This document shows positions 61,510-64,000 of a DNA stretch of 64,000 nt, piece by piece. Each line of letters begins with the position of its first letter. Positions within the stretch are counted from its first letter, which is position 1. The notes below the pieces were generated by a model. That model was not told the DNA's origin and searched no databases. It was given only the letters and a program-made list of their open reading frames with translations. This stretch comes from Mesorhizobium sp. SOD10 (GTDB taxonomy: Bacteria; Pseudomonadota; Alphaproteobacteria; Rhizobiales; Rhizobiaceae). Location of the stretch: the NCBI GenBank assembly GCA_000824805.1, contig CCNA01000034.1, positions 496,001-560,000 on the forward strand. The letters run 5' to 3'. The position numbers and the translations under genes are program-made.

Positions 61510-61824
61510 ATGACGTTCCGTCCATTGCATGACCGTGTACTCGTCCGCCGTATCGAGGCCGAAGAGAAGACGGCCGGCGGCATCATCATCCCTGACACTG
61601 CCAAGGAAAAGCCGCAGGAAGGCGAAGTCATCGCCGTAGGCCCGGGCGGTCGCGACGAGAGCGGCAAGCTCGTGCCCCTCGACGTGAAGGTCGGCGACCG
61701 CATCCTGTTCGGCAAGTGGTCCGGAACCGAAATCAAGCTCAACGGTGAGGACCTGCTCATTATGAAGGAAAGCGACGTGATGGGCGTAATCGAGCAGACC
61801 GCGACGCTGAAGAAAGCCGCCTGA
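61510..61824 (+). CDS. groES: Co-chaperonin GroES
   Basis: A 104-residue co-chaperonin (FRPLHDRVLVRRIEAEEKTA, GGIIIPDTAKEKPQEG, and ESDVMGVIE). It caps GroEL and encloses folding proteins. AAGGAG precedes the ATG; the CIRCE element lies about 150 bases upstream. groEL follows 59 bases later. Confidence 0.97.
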   Translation: MTFRPLHDRVLVRRIEAEEKTAGGIIIPDTAKEKPQEGEVIAVGPGGRDESGKLVPLDVKVGDRILFGKWSGTEIKLNGEDLLIMKESDVMGVIEQTATLKKAA

Positions 61825-61883
61825 CCGGAGCCGGGTCGAACCGCAATCAGTCAATGAAAACTGCCTAAGCAAGGAGTGATCCA

Positions 61884-63512
<1,629 letters not shown>

Positions 63513-63526
63513 GACGCTGACCAAAA

Positions 63527-63552
63527 GCCCGCTCCCGGCTACGGGAGCGGGC
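63527..63552 (+). terminator. Terminator hairpin after groEL
   Basis: GCCCGCTCCCG (63527-63537) pairs exactly with CGGGAGCGGGC (63542-63552), loop of four. It is not followed by a clear T-run, and the next gene starts 29 bases later, so read-through is possible. Confidence 0.65.
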
Positions 63553-63580
63553 GCTTCACCAGGTACAATGGGAGGCCCTG

Positions 63581-63796
63581 ATGGATATGATAAGCGGCAA
63601 TGGCTCGATTCCGGCGCCGACGCATCCGGCAAGCGAATTCCTCGCTTATGAAGCCGAATGCCGAAGCGCGCTGAAGCCGCTGCTGGCAGGCTTGCTCGAC
63701 ACGGCCGAATCCGCCGGATGGAATCGGCGGACCGTCGCCTCGACGCTGATGTTCCTCGCCGCACAGCAGGTGTCGGCCACCGAAACATCCGCGTGA
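63581..63796 (+). CDS. Small protein downstream of groEL
   Basis: A 71-residue protein (SEFLAYEAECRSALKPLLAG then LLDTAESAGWNRRTVASTLM). It reads as a helical bundle and is seen next to groEL in other rhizobia. GGGAGGCC precedes ATG 63581. Function unknown; it may be expressed from the groESL promoter through the hairpin. Confidence 0.7.
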   Translation: MDMISGNGSIPAPTHPASEFLAYEAECRSALKPLLAGLLDTAESAGWNRRTVASTLMFLAAQQVSATETSA

Positions 63797-63887
63797 AACT
63801 GAACGAGATCGACCCCGCCCCTGGCGGGCGGGGTCCATCAACTGCATCGAGATGGGATGAGACGCTTGCACGGGGAACACGATTGCC

Positions 63888-64000
63888 ATGATTGCGGGAC
63901 GTTTGCGGGAATGCCTGAGAACCTTGCGATGGGATGCCGCCGATCTTGCGCAGGAGCTTGACTGTTCCAGGACGGATGCGGCGCGCTGGATCGAGGGGCG
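63888..64000 (+). CDS. Putative helix-turn-helix protein, cut by the window end
   Basis: The frame from ATG 63888 reads MIAGRLRECLRTLRWDAADL and then AQELDCSRTDAARWIEGR at the last base. The pattern (LRWDAADLAQEL, then SRTDAARWI) is that of an XRE-like or related DNA-binding helix pair. The rest lies outside the window, so family and length cannot be fixed. Confidence 0.6.
   Translation, partial: MIAGRLRECLRTLRWDAADLAQELDCSRTDAARWIEG

Overview
The window is a high-GC chromosomal segment of an alphaproteobacterium, most likely Mesorhizobium or a close relative in the Phyllobacteriaceae. The evidence is the content: DUF982, DUF768, DUF2934 and DUF3606-like small proteins, a BA14K-type protein, usg, the arsR-aqpS-arsC order known from Sinorhizobium, dmeRF, a minCDE operon, a CIRCE-controlled groESL, and a palindromic intergenic repeat of the rhizobial type. 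I see no rRNA, tRNA, CRISPR array, phage or insertion sequence.

Layout. 0-9 kb: a GntR regulator, a sulfotransferase, a LysR gene divergent from a VOC/SDR pair, a cardiolipin synthase, and a run of very small rhizobial proteins. 9-17.3 kb: an L,D-transpeptidase; a two-gene catabolic module (FAD/GcvT demethylase plus an HpbD-like epimerase); a phosphodiester glycosidase; an ArsR-AHSA1 pair; MAPEG and PRC-barrel proteins. 17.6-22.6 kb: an arsenic locus with arsR, aqpS and arsC, a divergent DUF6428 protein with a cysteine tail, a GNAT enzyme and a frameshifted MFS transporter. 22.6-27.3 kb: a cobalt locus in which a cobalamin riboswitch precedes cbtB-cbtA and an unknown membrane protein, facing the efflux operon dmeR-dmeF and a His-rich protein.

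27.4-35.4 kb: ku, several small proteins, a NarX/NarL-type two-component pair and two Gly/Asn-rich exported paralogues. 35.6-42.2 kb: an EamA exporter, then a four-gene cassette (acyltransferase, two glycosyltransferases, an ABC exporter) in which every gene overlaps the next by four bases, ended by a cruciform repeat. 42.4-44.5 kb: minC-minD-minE. 44.7-58.8 kb: mostly single metabolic and envelope genes, including a Rieske/FAD oxidoreductase beside a Tat-exported ferritin-like protein, a GlcD-type dehydrogenase, a BA14K-like protein, a lysine 2,3-aminomutase family enzyme, a serine hydrolase, an acyl-CoA synthetase and a long coiled-coil protein. 59.2-64 kb: a chaperone region with two Hsp20 genes, usg and its partner, CIRCE-groES-groEL and a small groEL-linked protein.

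The candidates for something undescribed are the His-rich third gene of the dme operon and the unknown membrane protein of the cbt operon, the Cys-tailed DUF6428 protein of the ars locus, and the paired Gly/Asn-rich exported proteins next to the two-component system. All functions are inferred from sequence patterns I recognise; no database search was run.
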